Below, piece after piece: positions 22,249-35,559 of a stretch of 64,000 nt of DNA. Position numbers and translations under genes: made by a program. How positions within the stretch are numbered: position 1 is the first letter of the stretch; every line of letters starts with the position of its first letter. The DNA is taken from assembly GCA_040954595.2 (NCBI GenBank), contig CM082591.2, forward strand, positions 5,704,001 through 5,768,000. The letters run 5' to 3'. The notes under the pieces were generated by a model that was not told the DNA's origin, did not search any database, and was given only the letters and a program-made list of their open reading frames with translations. Origin of the DNA: Balanoglossus misakiensis. Taxonomy: Eukaryota > Hemichordata.

Positions 22249-25200
22249 TCACTAGGATAATCACTATTAAGCTGAAATGACCTGTTTGACACTGGATGCA
22301 GTGATCTGTTTTGAAACAGAGGTTGTGAAATGGAACGTGGCGATACTCGCATACATCATCATCATCGTGAGTGAGTGAGGAAAGATCGATGTGTATTAGC
22401 AATGCGCATGTGTCAGAAAACTAGGTCGAGTTCGACGAGTGGGCTTCGGTGGTATAGTGTTCAGGGGGGATCAGACGACCCCCAACTTTGATCGATAGTG
22501 ACCCAAATATCAGCGATATTGAAAGGTGAGTGGAAATTTGAGTAGCATTGGCGATATCAGTCCAGAAGTTCTCACTGGTGTGTCGTTTCAACGCCACTTT
22601 GGTTTATTTTACCAAACAGTGGTCGCCATCGGTCGTAACTGAGTCAACGGTTTATGCGCATTAACGCTAACTATATTCAATCATCACGCCGACTCCAGCC
22701 CTTAAATCCTCGATTTATATATAAGGACTACAAAAAGACAGTTGATCAATTGATCATATTCCACAAACGATTAATATTTTAGACGCGATTGAAATGAAAC
22801 ATCCGCTGGATGTTCAACACTGGACGTTTATAAATTTTTTTCCGTATCACATTTTCTTTCATCGCGTCCTTTGTTTGCCCGGACGCAACAGGTGGTCGGT
22901 GGATTGCCGCCTTAATTGCAACTGGCGAAATCGTGTTTTTATTGCTTTCGCGATTTATTGTGTTTTGTGAACGGTTTTCGTTGACTGTGTCAATATATTA
23001 GATTTACCTCACAGCATATGTAATATTTGTCTAGCACGTTGATCTGAATTGATGGATAATATCTCGCCCGATTTTCAAAACAGATTTATAACTTTTACGA
23101 ACACAATGTGTTACCGCATATGATTTAAAGGTGTGCAAAATGACTGATAGTCGTTGTACTTTTGGGAGTGTTGTAATTCTGGCTTTGTTTGACCAAAACA
23201 AAACCAGCGGTTGCGTAGTACGTGCAGTTTTCCGAGAGTTTTGCTCAAATTATCCACATGCAATTATCATGTAGTTCTGATCGTGTTCAGTGAATTTGTA
23301 TTTCATCGTTCGCCGGTCAAGTGTTAGATAATATAGTAGTTTGATTTACTTTAGCTCCAGTGTGGTATACATGTATGTATATATACCAATTGGAAATGTA
23401 TGTATGTGTGAATGTTACGTACCCGTCCTCTTATACAGTTTGAGAACTAGTACTGCTTCATGTATAACTGTTGTATTTTGCAAGTAGATACACAGTGAAC
23501 TGTACAGGAAATATGCAAATGAGCCGAAATTGCAAAAACGGTCAAACCTCAATAACTCTAGATTGCTTTGTTCATTTCGTGCTGACGTCAGAATTTTTCT
23601 TATGTTTACCGAGGTTTTGTTCATTTTGTTCAAAAGTACTCTTGCCGTGGTGACTGGGGATACTGCTTGACAAATTTGGTGTCTAACTTTGAGGATTTTG
23701 TCCATATTTCTTCAATATCCAGTCATCCAAATTTTATGAAATCAATAACGCTTAATGCAAGCCTTGGTATCAAATGCCTTACCATGCCATGTTTGTCCAC
23801 AAAAACGAGATTCTCTGCCATGGAGATAGAGACGTTATGGTGAAGAGTAGTGGAGAACAAGACGCAAACGTTAAACAGCGGGGTGCTAGATATACAAAGA
23901 AATTCCTCAAATTGCAAAAGGATGCATTCATACTGTTTGAAGGTGAAGTTCAGGGCTATAACGGTATTGATGATTCTAAATGTGCCGGCCATCAGGACAC
24001 TGAAGGCCGCTCCATCCATGCACGACAGACGAACGGACGTCGGGTTTCAAATTTGTAAAGAAAATCCACAAAGTGCACAAGAAGTTAAACCCCGTGGGCC
24101 TATCGGGAGAAAATGGGAGAAAATGCATGGAAATGCCTTCGCATTGACAGAACCGGGAGAAAAGTCTGCAACAACAAAACAAGAAAACAAACAAAAACAC
24201 GCATTTCCCGTTGTTGCAGACGACAGGCGCCCAAATTGATACACTAATAGCCCCACGCTATTGTTTTGATAGTTTTTTTTACAATATGAAGACAATCACC
24301 TCACTTGACCTGCAATCAGGAAACGGCGCTAACTGGAGCGTGAACTTGGTATACTTCTTCGCTGACCTCGGAAGGTCATTGAACACCCGGTGAGACGAGG
24401 TCCACTCATTATATCCGCTTTCTTATGGCCTTGTCAAAAATGCAACGTCTCTGAAAAGCATATTCAGCATTTATTATTTAATTAGATTGACCCGACCAAG
24501 GTCAAGTTCAAGGACAACAAAAGAAACTTGCCGTAAATCTCCCGGCGGGTGACTGGAGGTCGTCACCCAATAAAAAACACAAAAGCCACACATTCCGTGA
24601 ACGTTTTCCCTCATCTTCACTTGTCGATTTCTTAAAACAGGAAACTTTACCGACTTCCGAATATTTGATGAAATTTCAAGGAATCGGTGGAACATGGCGC
24701 CGTTTAAGAGTGAATGAAGACCGAAATTGATAAATTTGCATACTGTCAAATTAACTAAATCGTTCAAAACATCCGCTCACTTTTTTGGGGACTTAGTGAA
24801 TTTAGGAAATTTTTATACAGAAGTTTATAAATATATCTATTTTGATAGTAAATTAAGTGTGTTGCTGGTAAAGATTGTTTGATCGCCTTTCCATGGCTTC
24901 GTCGCATTTTCACCACGGATGACGCGGGAAAATTTGAATGTGCAAAACACAAAATAAATGAGCGGATGTTAGGTCTACCATCTAGGAATGTCACGGAGTG
25001 TTATTTTACATCTGTTCCTAAACATTTGTTAAATGTTTCTGTGCAAAATCGGTGCCTAGTGTTGTTGATAATAAACATTTCAGTGTCTTTTTGACTTCGC
25101 AAATACAAAAAGGGTTTTGCGCCGGTAATCAAACTTTATTTGATCTGTAAAGTCTGAAGAACTTATAAGACACGATCACGGATCAAGACAAAAGTACGCA

Positions 25201-26867
25201 GCGCGAGACATTTTTCGGCGCGGCTTTGTTCGTATATCATAAATTTCAAAAAACGTCGGCGGCACTTAGCGTTGGCGTGGTTTTATTGTTCGTTCATCGA
25301 GTCAGTACTAACTTAATTCATTCCGTCTGTCCGTCGCCCTGAGTCAGAAGTCGCAGGTCACGTGACTGTGCTAGTACAAAAAGGGGGCAATGTACCTGCC
25401 CCGCATAGCAACGATTGCTAGTGCAGATGGGATCCGTTTTCCACACATTTATTTTCTTTCGCCCTTAAGGACAAAATCAGTTGTCCGAATTGATTTGTTT
25501 AGGGTGTGTTAGGAGGTAACGATCGCTATGAGTAATTTTCCCAGTAAAAAACTGACCGGATCGAGTCCGGAACTGAAAGCAGTCGCTCAATTTGATTGTT
25601 CGATCACGTCGATTGCTTCGGATTTTTTGTTTCTAAATAATGTATTGTTGCGTGCGAGCAGACGCGCACTCATAGTGGCGTGACGCGTCCGGATGGTGTA
25701 CTCATCAGCTCTTCCTGGTCACCGACTCGGTTAATTATCAATATTTCATCTCAACTCCTCTTCAGCAAGTGTTACGCATTTGGATGCATTATTGACGTGT
25801 GATTGGGATATTGATCTTCCGAGAAAGGGTGTCCCGCCGTTTGATCGTTGGAAGTGATCGTGACTCAACGAGAACTGTGATTTCGCCGAAACTGTCACGA
25901 GAAACGGCATTTAGACCCATCTCATATATTCAACTATCTCGCACTGAATGTAAGTCACGCATTGGGCCTACAATTGAAAATCGACAATAACTATTCTTTA
26001 GTAGCCAAGTCTATGGTGGACACTCAACCGGCCCAGCCTTGAAGTCCATGACCCCGAATTCGGAAGCAATGCGTTCGCACGTGGGTATCCCTAAATAGCA
26101 TTGTGAATCAACTGCTTTGAATGTGAAATGGAACCTTTACGAGAAATGCACCATTATTGTCGAATGTCCCTGTCGCCTTTTGACGTTATTGCTTTGTGTT
26201 TGAATTCCCCGGGCATTTTGCTTTTGTAGTATTAGTTAGTAATTCCTGATTTTTGGTCTGTAGTTTTCTGGTGGTGCACAGTTTGAGCTCTCTGTCTCCA
26301 GTCTGTCTCTGTCGTATTCTCTCTATCGTCGTCTGTCTGTCTGTCTGTCTCTGTATCTGTCTCAGTATTGAAAAATGTACCAGCGTGTAATTTCAGTTGG
26401 CTGTCATTGAAGTGGTTAGTACACATGCGCAAAGCCTTGCGGTATCGACAACCCAGTTGTTTCCCACTGTGATAGTACGGTAAGGTTTTATTGTACATCA
26501 TCAGTGGTTACAACACTATTGTCCGCGTGGCCTGTGTGTGACATGTGAAATGGTTGTGCGGTTTGAATCTCACAGAAACCGATCTGTTGCCGTGGCAACT
26601 ATTCTCTAGTGTCGCGTACTCTACCAAGTACCGTTCCAACAAGAAAGACAACCATAGATCACTCACATAAGGCAATGTGACGACGTTTTACTCAATCATT
26701 GTAAAAATCACTAATGCGTCAATCATACGCGTAACAACTAACTAGCTCCGGGCAAGAATTGTAACTTTCGCTTCAGCTGTGAAAACTCTGAGCGAAATCA
26801 CGTGTTCCTGCAGTCAATACGAAAACGTAGTAGGTTTGATACATTTTGTTGATTTCACCCGTTCGTT
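22249..26867. other. Intergenic, nothing firm
   Basis: A TCTG microsatellite lies at 26330-26352. A 12-base inverted repeat (GTCTGCAACAAC facing GTTGTTGCAGAC) lies at about 24169-24221. Overlapping frames of 75-129 codons around 23720-24295 occur on both strands at once and show no domain, so none is called. Confidence 0.4.
26330..26352 (+). repeat. TCTG microsatellite
   Basis: Short run of GTCT/TCTG units bordered by further CT-rich imperfect repeats. Confidence 0.85.
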
Positions 26868-26869
26868 TG

Positions 26870-26975
26870 AAAGTACATCCGCAATGAGGTTGATAATTCT
26901 TTTGAGTATGCCCATCAGTAAGCTTATTCCTAAGGACCAAGTTTCTAAAATATAATGATGAAAATAAAAAAAAAT
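26870..26975 (-). mobile_element. Family C MITE, decayed fragment
   Basis: The stretch with TGCCCATCAGTAAGCTTATT and AAAATATAATGATGAAAAT is recognisably related to the ATCAGTAAGCTTATTTAGAT part of the copy at 32795-33120. Its boundaries are uncertain and no terminal repeat survives. Confidence 0.4.
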
Positions 26976-29020
26976 GAACCGACTTTAAATAATTGTTTGT
27001 AGACAATGGGCTTATTTTGAACAGCCAATCCGAAACAGCAACGGTCATGATGTCTAGCCGTAAATGAGCCGATTTTTGCGCTGATGCATGCGGGCCATCA
27101 GTCAACTTGGGGGTGTGAGAATGGGGACGCTGAAAGAGTCTGAAAAACGAGGACGGCTTATGGCTTATTGAACTCAAGCTGTGGGCAGCGTGTGATTCAT
27201 AGAGTGACGACGACAACAACCGGTGGCTTTATACATACATAAATAGTCGACGTATTCCGTCAACATGCACACATGTGTCACTACTACAGTCTCTGATAGA
27301 CAGTGACTATAACACGGCATAAGAGTAATAAATCATCGACTGCAACCTGACTGTCTAAACCACACTGAATCAGAGGTAAGAGTTTTACTTTGAAAGATAA
27401 ATATCCCCCATACACTATATATGTCAGACAACAAAACTAGCATGTTTCACATGTTGCATTACAAAGCCGTTGACGCCAGTAAATGTTTTGGCGGTGGATT
27501 TGTAACATCACCTCATTCATAACGTGCAGACTCGTTATAAACATACATGTATTAATTAAAGCCAATGACAGCAATACGTTAAAACGCATGTTAGAGCATG
27601 CATTGGCTCAAATAATATAAACATATCAGTAAAAATCAGAATGGCTATTACAAAATGTTACCAGATCAGGTATATTTTCTCCAACGCTATTAAAGACAGT
27701 CTTCCGAAATCGGTGTACAGTCGTGTTGGAACTTTTCATCGCATTGGTCATTTCTGAAATAAGGCGATGCATTGTCATATAATACCGGCTACAAATTATG
27801 TTGAAAATTTAACATGTGTGCAGAGTATGGTTCTGTATTAACAGAGTAGAAAACCAACTGAAAAACTATCTTTAAGACGTAAACCCATTATCAAGATAAA
27901 TACCCTTTTTTCTCGGTGATAATTAACTATCTCGCTGTCGTTAAACGAACTCACATTTAAATCGCTTACCCCCATAACTGGCAATGTAATTAAAATGTTA
28001 ATTTTCTCTTCGTTTCGCTAAAAGAGCAAGCGCGAACTTGTCGACAATGAAGACAACGATAGCGAAATGCGACTGGTGCGTGCGCTAACTTTTGTTTGTG
28101 TCATATTCCAATGCTGTTCCATTGTGGTTACCAGACGGTTATGCGCTTGTGATTTTAATGACTCGAACCAGTGTTGTTGACCCTTTCCTGACATGCCCGT
28201 GTTGACAGCGGTTTACTGTTGCATATAGTTGTGAAAAAGAATTATGGTATCATCTGAAGGTCAGGCTGACTTCTAAACTGTTCGCTACGCCCGTCGCACA
28301 AGGAGAAACGCGAATTGATCGTGATTAGATGCACAAGGGAGTTTTTGTGTGTAGAAAGACTGGACACGATAGCTCGGAGGTTAAAATAAAACCTTATTAA
28401 AACTTAACGCATTATATGAATTTGCAATAAGGTCTGTTTTTCACTAGAGGCGTGTATTTAGCTCTGTGCCACTTTGTTGTGGAAGCTTCTACTCGCCCCT
28501 GTAAAGTGTCAATATTCTCGATGACCAGTTTAATATCATGACTCACATACACGTCGCCTATGCGCGCATCCTGTAAGGTAGCGTCGCGCGAACGCGTGCT
28601 CAGGTCCGTTCTGATATCAAAACACCTGGATTTATGATGGACGTGACATCCAGTGACATTTCCTGCGGAGAGCGATGACGTATCCGTGTCTTGTCCCTTC
28701 AAAGGACTTCCTCCATAAAGCTCAGTGGTCGTCCAGGCACTTCCTGTTTGTCCCCGAGTCACTTTCAATTAGCGCGGGACCCTCATTTGTAAACTCATTT
28801 TCGCAGACGCCTAATGGGGTGTTTTTCGCGGGAAAAAGTTCGGCAGAGGTTAACGTTCGATGTATGTACCTGTCAGAGCGATGTTTAGCCGTAATCCCTC
28901 CAAGGTCAAAGTTGAAGCTGTCTAATAGTCCTTCGGGGAATATTTTGATTACAGTGCATTTGGCCATATTCAAGAGTTGTTTACCCTCAACAGTCAGAGT
29001 GCTGGTTTGTTTCTTGACCT
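26976..29020. other. Intergenic, no gene supported
   Basis: A donor-like GTAAGA near 27375 and GC-richer sequence at 28400-29000 are present. The two minus-strand frames and one plus-strand frame that overlap between 28412 and 29043 have no recognisable domain. Confidence 0.35.
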
Positions 29021-29334
29021 ATGACCCTCGCGGTTCCCGATAATTGTCAGCGCTGTATTGTTGTAATGACAGTGGTTCCCATTCAGATTCGCACGGCTTT
29101 TGTCCCCGGGTCGTCTTATCAGTCGAGAGAGGACTTCATCCGCGGTCAGTACTTCACGTTGCGTCGTTCAGCGAGGGTCACCCCGGGTAGCAAGACTCGA
29201 GAGGTTTTAACGGCCTGTCACCGAACTTGTTCCGAGTATCAACCTCGCTTGCAAGACCTCTGCAACAGGTGCTTGGGAGCATGGAGTAGACCGGCCGGCC
29301 AACTCCTTGCAGGAGCCGAGAAGTTGATTTCTCT
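29021..29334 (+). CDS. Candidate coding exon ending at a strong donor
   Basis: An ATG-started frame of about 104 codons runs to a consensus donor GTAAGT at 29335, and reading on would hit a stop within the donor itself. Codon choice is GC-ending (GTC, CTC, CGC, ACC), unlike the AT-rich surroundings. Four cysteines near the end are spaced C-x3-C-x10-C-x2-C. There is no signal peptide, membrane segment or known domain, and I found no partner exon downstream. It may be a first exon, part of a noncoding transcript or a chance frame in a GC-rich island. Confidence 0.2.
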
Positions 29335-29340
29335 GTAAGT

Positions 29341-32300
29341 ACGACGAAAATCCTACATTGCTAATCGCTGTAGTGTTCAATTAACTTAGACAATTGTGCA
29401 CCGACGGGGAAGTGTGAAAGTGCATTGAGAGTGGGTAATCAATCAGAAGTCTCCACTGCGTAGCGTTCGCTTGTTGCGTTATAGTTTGGCGTGAGGTGCG
29501 TTTCTCCAATCCCCGCGGCGTGCATGGCTTGTTAGATATGCAGCTTGAAGCACCTGTTTTTGTACGCTCTATAAACATCTGATAGTCGTCCGGGTGCAAC
29601 CATGGGTGCAACCGAGGACCTTGGGTTGTGGCAGGGTATGTCGTAGACGATCTCCGAGGTACCGTGACTCCCGAACGCTATCTGTCAACTTGACGGAAAG
29701 ATTGCACTTTGATTCCCGCCAATATTTGGTCGTCTGCGCCGTACAGGAGTTGAGGTTTAACACTCTATGTATAGGAGTCAGTAAATTGACTTCAGTCGAC
29801 GAGAGATATTATCGGCTTTCGCATTGTCGTAACAAGCAAATGGCTTTTAAGTGATGTTTTGTCCACTATCAGGGCTAGGGACAGCCTCGGGGCAATTAGT
29901 CTAAAATCACCTGCGTGAGTTCCATGCAGTAGATCCAATCTAATATACCGTACGGCGCAAACAGAAAAACATGACGTTTGCAGCTTTGCATCAAAGATCT
30001 GAGAGTGAAGAGTCCAAGGAATGTACTGGATGAATGGCTTTGTAAAATGTGTAAACTCATTTGCGAGGAGTAACCGCTCGAATGGTTCTGTTGACTTCAA
30101 ACTGCACGTGGTTTCAAGTGTGGCGCGGTCTTAAATGGTTGCGTTCGGCGGTTGTCGGCGTGGCGGGAACCGAAGCGCCGATGTATCGGCCAATACACGG
30201 GTTGTAGTTTCGCGCAAAACCCGATCGAGAAAGCGTTGACACAATAAACACTTTAAAAAACAAACACTTAAGAGACATACAAGGTTAGGGTAAAATGTTG
30301 ACATTACATCAACAAAGAGATTGATGGAGGCCTCTATATGCCAACAAACGTATTCTAAAGTTCAGAAGATGACGTCATACAAGCGTAATCAAATCACCGA
30401 GTTTCAAACAGTATTGTCTCTGTAAAGATAAAACAGAAACGAATCAACGCAACGCATGCGTGCAAGAGTGGGGACACTGGAAAGGTAGACTACGAGGAGA
30501 ACTGTTTTCCTCATTTCTTTGATATTACCAGTATATTCCGCTTTACACAGTGTCCACGACCGTTTCTGCATTAAGCCAACAGAAATCGCTGTGAGAAGAA
30601 TCGGAAAATTGTTTGGCCTTCCCTTCGCTAACGTATAGCTATCTAAAGCCGTTTTCTGTTACTCTTAGATTAAACGACCGATGATTGGGTTATAGAGACT
30701 GTGATTAGGCCTTGCACTTTGATCGTTTTATACTCCGAAGAAATGACATGACCAAGTGGCTTAATTTAGTGCTTGGCGTTGTGTACCTGTCACACCGATT
30801 GCAAATTAATGACGCGATAACTGTCATCAGCTCTTGACATTAGGCGTAACGTTCGTTCACTGTTTACAGCAAGGATACTCGTAAATTTGTCAGAAGTTTG
30901 TTTACGAGGAAGATTGTGGCCTACTGTCTCTGTGTTAGAAATTTAAGTGGATTGGAAATTCAGCCCAGCTCGGAAGAGAGGGTACGGGGATTGAACCCGT
31001 GAGGGGATTTTTCGGTTAGGTTTAATTTGTTTTCTCGACTTTAAACATTGGTCCAGGTCCAGGTCAATGAACGGCGCTCGGGTCGAGTTAAGGACCGTCA
31101 GACAATACAGTAGCACTTTGCAGTCAGGCGAGAGTAAACAATCATCCGCTTAAGTGGCCGAGGACAAACCGCCCTCTGGAGGCCACTGATTGATGGACTG
31201 ATAGCGAGCATACCTGCCGTGATTGATGCGCATGTCCGTCCCGCCTTTTGTGGGGGGCAGTTTAGGAACTATGCGCCAAAGTAGCAAACAGTGGTTGTGA
31301 AAACAGCAATACTGATATTCTACACCTTTTCTCGTCACCTTCGATTTGACTCGGACAATCCAACCGTTCCCAGAACGGCCTGGTCAGGGTACCTTTCATT
31401 CAAAAGACCCGTCAATCAAATCTGATGTCTATACATTCAAGACGCCAGCGTGACGGAGTTCGCGCATATTTTCGGCCCGCGTAAACATTAACGGTGGTGT
31501 AAACATCTGTTGGGAATGTTAACATCTTTAAAATGTTTTACATATTCTAAATTTGTTTACTTAGTTGTAAAATATTTGTTTTGGTGCGGGACGATCAAAG
31601 TGGAGTCGACAACAGGTCATGTCAGAGTATGTGAAGAAATATAGAGTTTTTTTTGTCAAAAATGATGAACGGAATTGGAGATGCGATAATCAGTTTTGTC
31701 ATTTATGAAATCGCGACTAAGATGCTTGAAGTCTTCTTATTTTAACATCATGGTTTAGCCTAGCATATCCGTGGACTGGTTACGGGAATCACAACACACA
31801 ATCTGTATAAGCCCAGGTAAATATTTCGAGTCGTTCTGTCCGATGACGTCATGTGGCCCGGGCCTATTGTCTATCCATGGCCGCCCCTTCAAAGGGACAC
31901 TCGGCCGTGGTCTTGCTAACAATAGAGGCACATCGCCGGCGATAATGGTGGACCGATTAGTCAACCAGGTCTCACGACTAAATACCAGGGAATAGCTCTT
32001 ATGGGGAGAACACAAAATCATTTGCTCGAAAAGTAATTGCATAATGAACCGGAAAGCTAATTGCATCGGGAAACTTGAGAATGAATGAAACACTTTGAGA
32101 TTGAACGCGTCATTATTTCTGACCCCTCCGCCCAACCACCCACCCTGTCCGAGCTACCGCGAAAATGACGTAGAGAACATGAGATTTCATGGATTATCGA
32201 AGTCCATTATGGTAGTAGAATTAAGTTGCCTGCAATTTTGTACTCGGGCAAAAACTATATTTGATATCGGAGAAGTTTCTGATGGAATTTTAGCGCAAGA

Positions 32301-32396
32301 TGTTAACTGAAGCGTGGGTTTTGGCGTAAACACCTAAACGTTCATATTGTGCTTTGATTCTATATGTTTCAAGGGTGATGTTGACTTTCTGCTTAT
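29341..32396. other. Intergenic, nothing firm
   Basis: Near 30985-31000 a minus-strand T-arm-like stem (ACGGG and CCCGT around TTCAATC) occurs without an acceptor stem or D-arm, so no tRNA is called. No other feature is supported. Confidence 0.4.
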
Positions 32397-32498
32397 GTTG
32401 GCGCTCTTTTTTTCACGTGTGCCACCCACTGAAAATCAGTGATTGGCTAGATCTCACTGTAAATACGGCTAATTTTCCATCAGTGACCGTGTGTGCCT
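32397..32498 (+). mobile_element. Family B MITE, right half
   Basis: GTGTGCCACCCACTGAAAAT and GTGATTGGCTAGATCTCA are followed by GTGACCGTGTGTGCC and TTAA (32499-32502). The left half is missing. Confidence 0.7.
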
Positions 32499-32794
32499 TT
32501 AAATGTTGTGAATGCTGCGAAGGCCACGCGACCCGTGAACCGTGTAGTTTCAACCGATGCGAGTCTTCGGCCAGTGTATAAACACACATCTGACACCCAA
32601 GAATTTGCGTGCTTCCGTTGCTGGTCATTGTCAACTAACTGCAAGGTGCCATACCTTTCAGTTTACCTGGTACGCCAATTATCCGGTTAGATTTTCTGTT
32701 TTTCCCGCCAGCTTGGAATCTTTCCAATTTGGAGGACTTCTGGAAATGGCGGCGCTTCTATTCAACCCGCTTTTCAATCCAAGAATCGTTTAGT

Positions 32795-33120
32795 TGTAAT
32801 TTTTCCATAGTGAAATACTTCAAGTCTTCTCCCTATCCTTTAAAATCCTCACCATTAAGCCGTATTACTTGTATTTGTATCAGTTTGTCATCTCTAGGCG
32901 ACGCATACCACGATGCGTACTGTTTGTATGGAGGCTGATTTAATCGGTGCGGCACCGTTTTAATACATAGCATGTTCAAAACGCTACATACAGCCACAAT
33001 CGGGAATCGATAAGGTGTTCATGTATACAGATCAGTAAGCTTATTTAGATGGACCAATTAAAATTGGAAAATAAAATCATGAAAATAATGCAAAAAAGTG
33101 TCAGCTCTAGAGGCTTTTAG
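32795..33120 (-). mobile_element. Family C MITE, reversed copy lacking one end
   Basis: It contains TTGTCATCTCTAGGCGACGC and GATTTAATCGGTGCGGCACC, the reverse complements of sequence in the copies at 3197-3539 and 41099-41454. The intact end reads GTCAGCTCTAGAGGCTTTTA; the other terminus is not recognisable. Confidence 0.7.
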
Positions 33121-34574
33121 TCATTAAAATGGGAATTCCATCTTCTCCCTCTAATAAGGAATATACCATTCTCTCTTCAAACCCCCTTCACTTCACCAAT
33201 AGTCTAGGATTACACACTGGAGTTTGGAGACCACAGTAGAAATGGACAAGATCTGTTAATACCTGTTAATAAATCAGGAGTCAGTGATTTTCGTCGGAAG
33301 AAAAAAAACAGTATGATGCGACTTCTGCGTGGGTTTTCTCTCGTCACCTGTTCCATTTCAATAAACACAATTACTGCGCATCATGAGTACACCATAGAGC
33401 GAATGCCATCAAGCCGACAGCTGACAATACAAAAACCCGATTGGCAACCGTGGCACGGGTATGTGAAACAGCGCCACGGACATATATGTACATGTACACG
33501 TGTTTTGTGCGTCGGGTGATCGGTGCTGTCGTGCCGTGCAGTGTAAGGGTACAAGCGGCTTGCGAGGTTAGGAGGTCCCCCAGACTAGATCTAATCGCCG
33601 ATAAGTATCGATTTAGGGCTGTGCAGTTGTCGGGGTCATAGAGGGAGATATCAGAGGACTTGTATTTCGGGTTCTAACGAACACGGACGTGTTCGGCGTT
33701 GTGTGAAGAGCGGACCGAAACCCGAGTCGTTGGTATGTGCTGTCGACCCCGGGGTGAACAATTTTACACGGTACCTGTGCATTCCGCGGCGCTCTCTCTG
33801 CTACCAGCCGGTCCGACTGCTGCATCGTTGACAGCGCGGTGGGTTTCCAAGCACAGAGACTATTTCGGTTTGATTGCCTCAACGAGGAAGAATACCCCCC
33901 ATTCATGCGCACCAGAACAGGTATTTCACTCAATATCCAAGTAACTACAGCAACTGAGAGAGTTCTGCGGGCCGTGTGGGCGGTTGTGCGGTACATGTTT
34001 TGCTGGATACACATGTGAGCGCGTGACACAGTTCGGATTTTTGCAAGAGTCGTGACGAATTGTCGCCGCAAACTGTTAGTCGACTCTGGAGATGATTTAC
34101 TGCCAGTGATTACGCGGGTTTCATGTCGTCATCAAAGTTGCGGTGAACTGACCACAACTCTATAGCACACCGCCGGGCGAGTGATATCGCGGGCAGCTAC
34201 ATAAAAGACCCGTTCCCTACAACCTCAACATTTGCGGTGGCCCACTGATCTCTATAACGACTCCCAACATGTAAGTATACACACTTTAGTCGAGTATCCG
34301 AGAACGGTACCCCCTTTTCAAAACAGGACAACACGTACGTACAGTTAACCTTAGCTGAAAGGGTTACCCTTTGTTCGTAGACTTGAAAAATGGAGGTATT
34401 GTCTGCCCCCTCCATTTTTCGAGAGATAATAATTATGGTCACAGTTCCTGGGTTACAGGAGTTTCCAAGTGCCCTATCTCTGTGACAGGACGCGTCCCAT
34501 GACAGATTTGGTCAGTAACCCATGGTAACTGTGTGTCGGTTGGATATTCCCTCCCGACTCACTTCGCCGCACGC
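33121..34574. other. Intergenic, GC-richer island at about 33450-34150
   Basis: Overlapping frames on both strands (the longest on the minus strand, 33613-34071) come with raised CpG content, but none has a domain. A GTATTT donor-like site follows ACAG at about 33920. A promoter or 5' untranslated exon is possible but not shown. Confidence 0.3.
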
Positions 34575-34773
34575 TTAAAGGTATACAGTCACCTCCAATT
34601 TACATATACGCCTATATATGGCTGAAATAGCGTATTTGAGGGTTCTAAAGAACATATGGTGGCTGTCTCTTTTTTCTTTGCGTGTGCCACCCACTGAAAA
34701 TCTGTGATTGGCTAGATCTAAATTTGCCATGGTAACTACAGCTAATTTTCCATAGGTGATCGTATACCTTTAA
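34575..34773 (+). mobile_element. Family B MITE, complete copy
   Basis: TTAA at 34575-34578 and 34770-34773 flanks ends reading AGGTATACAGTCACC and GGTGATCGTATACCT. The interior carries GCCCA/CCTATATATGGCTGAA, GTGTGCCACCCACTGAAAAT and GATTGGCTAGATCT, the last with an inverted CCAAT motif. No coding capacity. This is the reference copy. Confidence 0.85.
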
Positions 34774-35559
34774 CGCGAACGACCCGTCTTCCAAACCCAT
34801 GATCAGGAATAATGTCCATAGCCAAACCGCAACAAAGAACATCATCCGTCAGTATATTTTCTTCCTTCTTCAATTTCATTCGTCGGAATTCTTGCAGTAT
34901 TTCGACCGCACAGAAAGTAAAATCCTTCGAGTGAAATATCAAGTACGCGCCTCGTGGACGGATTTTCAGAAAACGGTATTCCTCCAAACCTTCCAAGTTT
35001 TTGCTATAATAATTCGAGTGCGTGAGGAGTCCGTCAGAGAAAACGGAATATCCACCATCTTGTTTTCATAAAAAATAACTAATTTTTCTTCATAGATTTA
35101 AATCATCTTCCGAGCCATTATTCTTTGTTCTGATATTGTGTTCCTTCAACGAGAACCAACAGACCATTCTTGAGTTCTGTATGCAAGGCCAGGCATCGAG
35201 ATGGAACAGATACCTTGTGGTCTGTAGTTGAATATTTGCCGAGAGTAACATACCATTAACAATAAGGTGAACTCGGCTATATTAAGTTTTAATGCCGCGC
35301 ACAAAAATTCAAACAATGATACAGTTGATTTGAACTTTGAAGTTCCGTCGTTGGAATTCATATAACTTGAAACACAGGAATGCTTGTCGCAGCAACGGGT
35401 GTTAATGACCACTGGGTTTGAGTGACATGTCTCCGGTTGGAGGTGTTGAAAGTTACCCAGTGTTATTCCACCAGTTTCACTGGCGTGGTGTTAATTGTCG
35501 ACTGCGATCATGTGTTGTTAGGCTTCTTTTTAACTCCTTGCACTTTGTTACCGGGTTTC
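34774..35559. other. Intergenic, nothing supported
   Basis: Short overlapping frames only; no repeat or signal recognised. Confidence 0.4.

Noticed and set aside
26773-27219. 148-codon minus-strand frame
   Set aside because: Part of it is a decayed family C MITE fragment and the rest has no domain; it opens by chance.
30980-31020. Perfect T-arm (ACGGG, TTCAATC, CCCGT) on the minus strand
   Set aside because: The upstream 70 bases do not supply the matching 5' acceptor strand or an anticodon arm, so this is not a tRNA gene.
33613-34071. 152-codon minus-strand frame in a GC-richer island
   Set aside because: Composition explains its length; the opposite strand is also open, and no recognisable domain or splice pattern is present.
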